Source: an uncultured Eubacteriales bacterium | GTDB taxonomy: Bacteria; Bacillota; Clostridia; Oscillospirales; Acutalibacteraceae | Length of the DNA: 6,020 nucleotides | Direction of reading: 5' to 3' | Assembly (NCBI GenBank): GCA_900319655.1 | Contig: ONPH01000079.1 | Location: 1 to 6,020 of the forward strand | Part shown: positions 5,102 through 6,020 of the stretch, one piece after another | Layout: each line of letters begins with the position of its first letter | Position numbering within the stretch: position 1 is the first letter of the stretch | Translations under genes and position numbers: made by a program | Notes under the pieces: generated by a model | Told to the model about the DNA's origin: nothing | Seen by the model: only the letters and a program-made list of their open reading frames with translations | The model's database searches: none

Positions 5102-6020
5102 ATGAGCAATATTAACCGGCAATGCCTTGCCGAGAACGTCTATTTTAACAGCGTGCGCGACAGCCGCTTTAAGACTATGAAGCTTTCCGCGAATATTATC
5201 GTTCCGCTCAGCGCCGAGACCGCTTCGGCAAACGCGCTGCTTGCGGGCGTTTTGTCGCGTTCATGCAGGGAATATCCCGATTTTACCGTCCTCAGCAAAA
5301 AGCTGAGCGCCCTTTACGGTGCGGATTTGAATGTCAGCGTTGCAAAAAACGGCGACCGTCAGGTGATTTGCGTTTCAGCCTCGGGGCTTGACGACCGTTA
5401 CGCGCTCGAAAACGAGAGCATTACTCAGGAGCTTTCAAGGCTTTTGTGCTCGGTTATTTTTGAGCCGAACGTTAAGGACGGCGCGTTTGTCGGCGGCGAG
5501 GTCGAGCAGGAGCGCAGACAGCTTTTGGAGGTTATCGACTCCGAGTTTAACGACAAGCGGATTTACGCGAATTCACAGCTTATTAAAAATATGTGCGCCG
5601 ACGAGGTCTACGGAATTAAGCGCTACGGCACAGCCGAGCAGATTAACGCCGTAACCTCAAAATCGCTTTACAATACATGGCAAAACCTGCTCGAAACCGC
5701 AACCTTTGAGATTTTCTACGTTGGAGACAGCGAGCCCGGTAAGGCGGCGGAGGTTTTCAAAAACGCCTTTGAAAAAATCAACCGCTCGCCCGTAGAGATA
5801 ACAAACACCGTTGTGCGCTCTGCGGATTCGGTCAAGCGCGTTTCCGAGGAAATGGAAGTTTCCCAGTCAAAGCTCGTAATGGGCTTTAGGACGGGTTCAG
5901 CCTCGGGAGACGACGACTGCACGGTGGTCAGCCTTATGTGCGCGGTTCTCGGCGGTACGGCAAGCTCAAAGCTTTTCTGCAACGTCCGCGAAAAGCAGAG
6001 CCTCTGCTACTACTGCTCCT
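5102..6020 (+). CDS. yfmF: YfmF-like M16 peptidase homologue, zinc motif absent (runs off right edge)
   Basis: The frame is open from ATG 5102 to the window end, 306 codons, so the C-terminal part is missing; family members are about 420-430 residues. The order of features fits YfmF of the M16 (insulinase-like) family: NALLAGVLSRSCREYPD (44-60) where active enzymes carry HxxEH, then KKLSALYGADLNV (66-78), EPNV, EQERRQLLEVID (135-146), DKRIYANSQLIKNMC (151-165), YVGDSEPGKA, and REKQSLCYYCS at 296-306. No HxxEH is present, so it cannot bind zinc in the usual way and is expected to be the non-catalytic partner of a zinc-bearing YfmH-type subunit. In Bacillus the pair has been linked to elongation factor P 5-aminopentanol modification; the exact role is unsettled. 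GGAG at 5090-5093 lies 8 nt from the ATG; an in-frame GTG directly before it (5099) is an alternative start. Confidence 0.9.
   Translation, partial: MSNINRQCLAENVYFNSVRDSRFKTMKLSANIIVPLSAETASANALLAGVLSRSCREYPDFTVLSKKLSALYGADLNVSVAKNGDRQVICVSASGLDDRYALENESITQELSRLLCSVIFEPNVKDGAFVGGEVEQERRQLLEVIDSEFNDKRIYANSQLIKNMCADEVYGIKRYGTAEQINAVTSKSLYNTWQNLLETATFEIFYVGDSEPGKAAEVFKNAFEKINRSPVEITNTVVRSADSVKRVSEEMEVSQSKLVMGFRTGSASGDDDCTVVSLMCAVLGGTASSKLFCNVREKQSLCYYCS

Noticed and set aside
5388..5982. Two alternative 88-codon frames overlapping the yfmF homologue.
   Set aside because: Both are shadows of the long M16 frame, which is unbroken from 5102 to the window end.

Overview
The window reads as ordinary chromosome of a low-to-mid GC Gram-positive bacterium, most likely a Clostridia member near Ruminococcus/Oscillospiraceae. 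This is inferred from strong AGGAGG-type ribosome sites, SigA-like promoters with TGn-extended -10 boxes, a Rho-independent terminator, a lipobox lipoprotein, a DUF4358 plus DHHW pair, and a YfmF-type M16 protein. No database search was possible, so the taxon is an inference. No mobile element, CRISPR array, rRNA or tRNA was seen.

Layout: (a) 1-104, minus strand: start of a small conserved-looking protein that runs off the left edge. (b) 105-239: divergent intergenic region with a near-consensus promoter and an AT-only dyad. (c) 240-1412: polytopic membrane protein, possibly a GT-C-fold glycosyltransferase. (d) 1541-3301: a promoter, a small DUF4358-like lipoprotein and a GTG-started DHHW-family (SGNH/AlgX-like) membrane-anchored protein, closed by a clear terminator at 3305-3340. 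(e) 3381-4977: a promoter followed by two overlapping tRNA-modification genes, a TtcA-like PP-loop thiolase and a TcdA-like t6A dehydratase. (f) 4969-4996: four tandem heptamers across the tcdA stop codon. (g) 5064-6020: promoter and the first 306 codons of a YfmF-like M16 peptidase homologue that lacks the zinc motif and runs off the right edge.

Two functional themes stand out. The left half is cell-envelope: the membrane protein, the lipoprotein and the DHHW protein all act at or outside the membrane and may serve surface polysaccharide synthesis or decoration. The usual MBOAT acyltransferase partner of DHHW proteins is not in view. The right half concerns translation: TtcA and TcdA homologues modify anticodon-loop positions 32 and 37, and YfmF has been linked to elongation factor P modification in Bacillus. 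I found no convincing wholly new system; the most unusual points are the MBOAT-less DHHW/DUF4358 pair, the lipobox-like site in the DHHW anchor, and the translationally coupled ttcA-tcdA pair.
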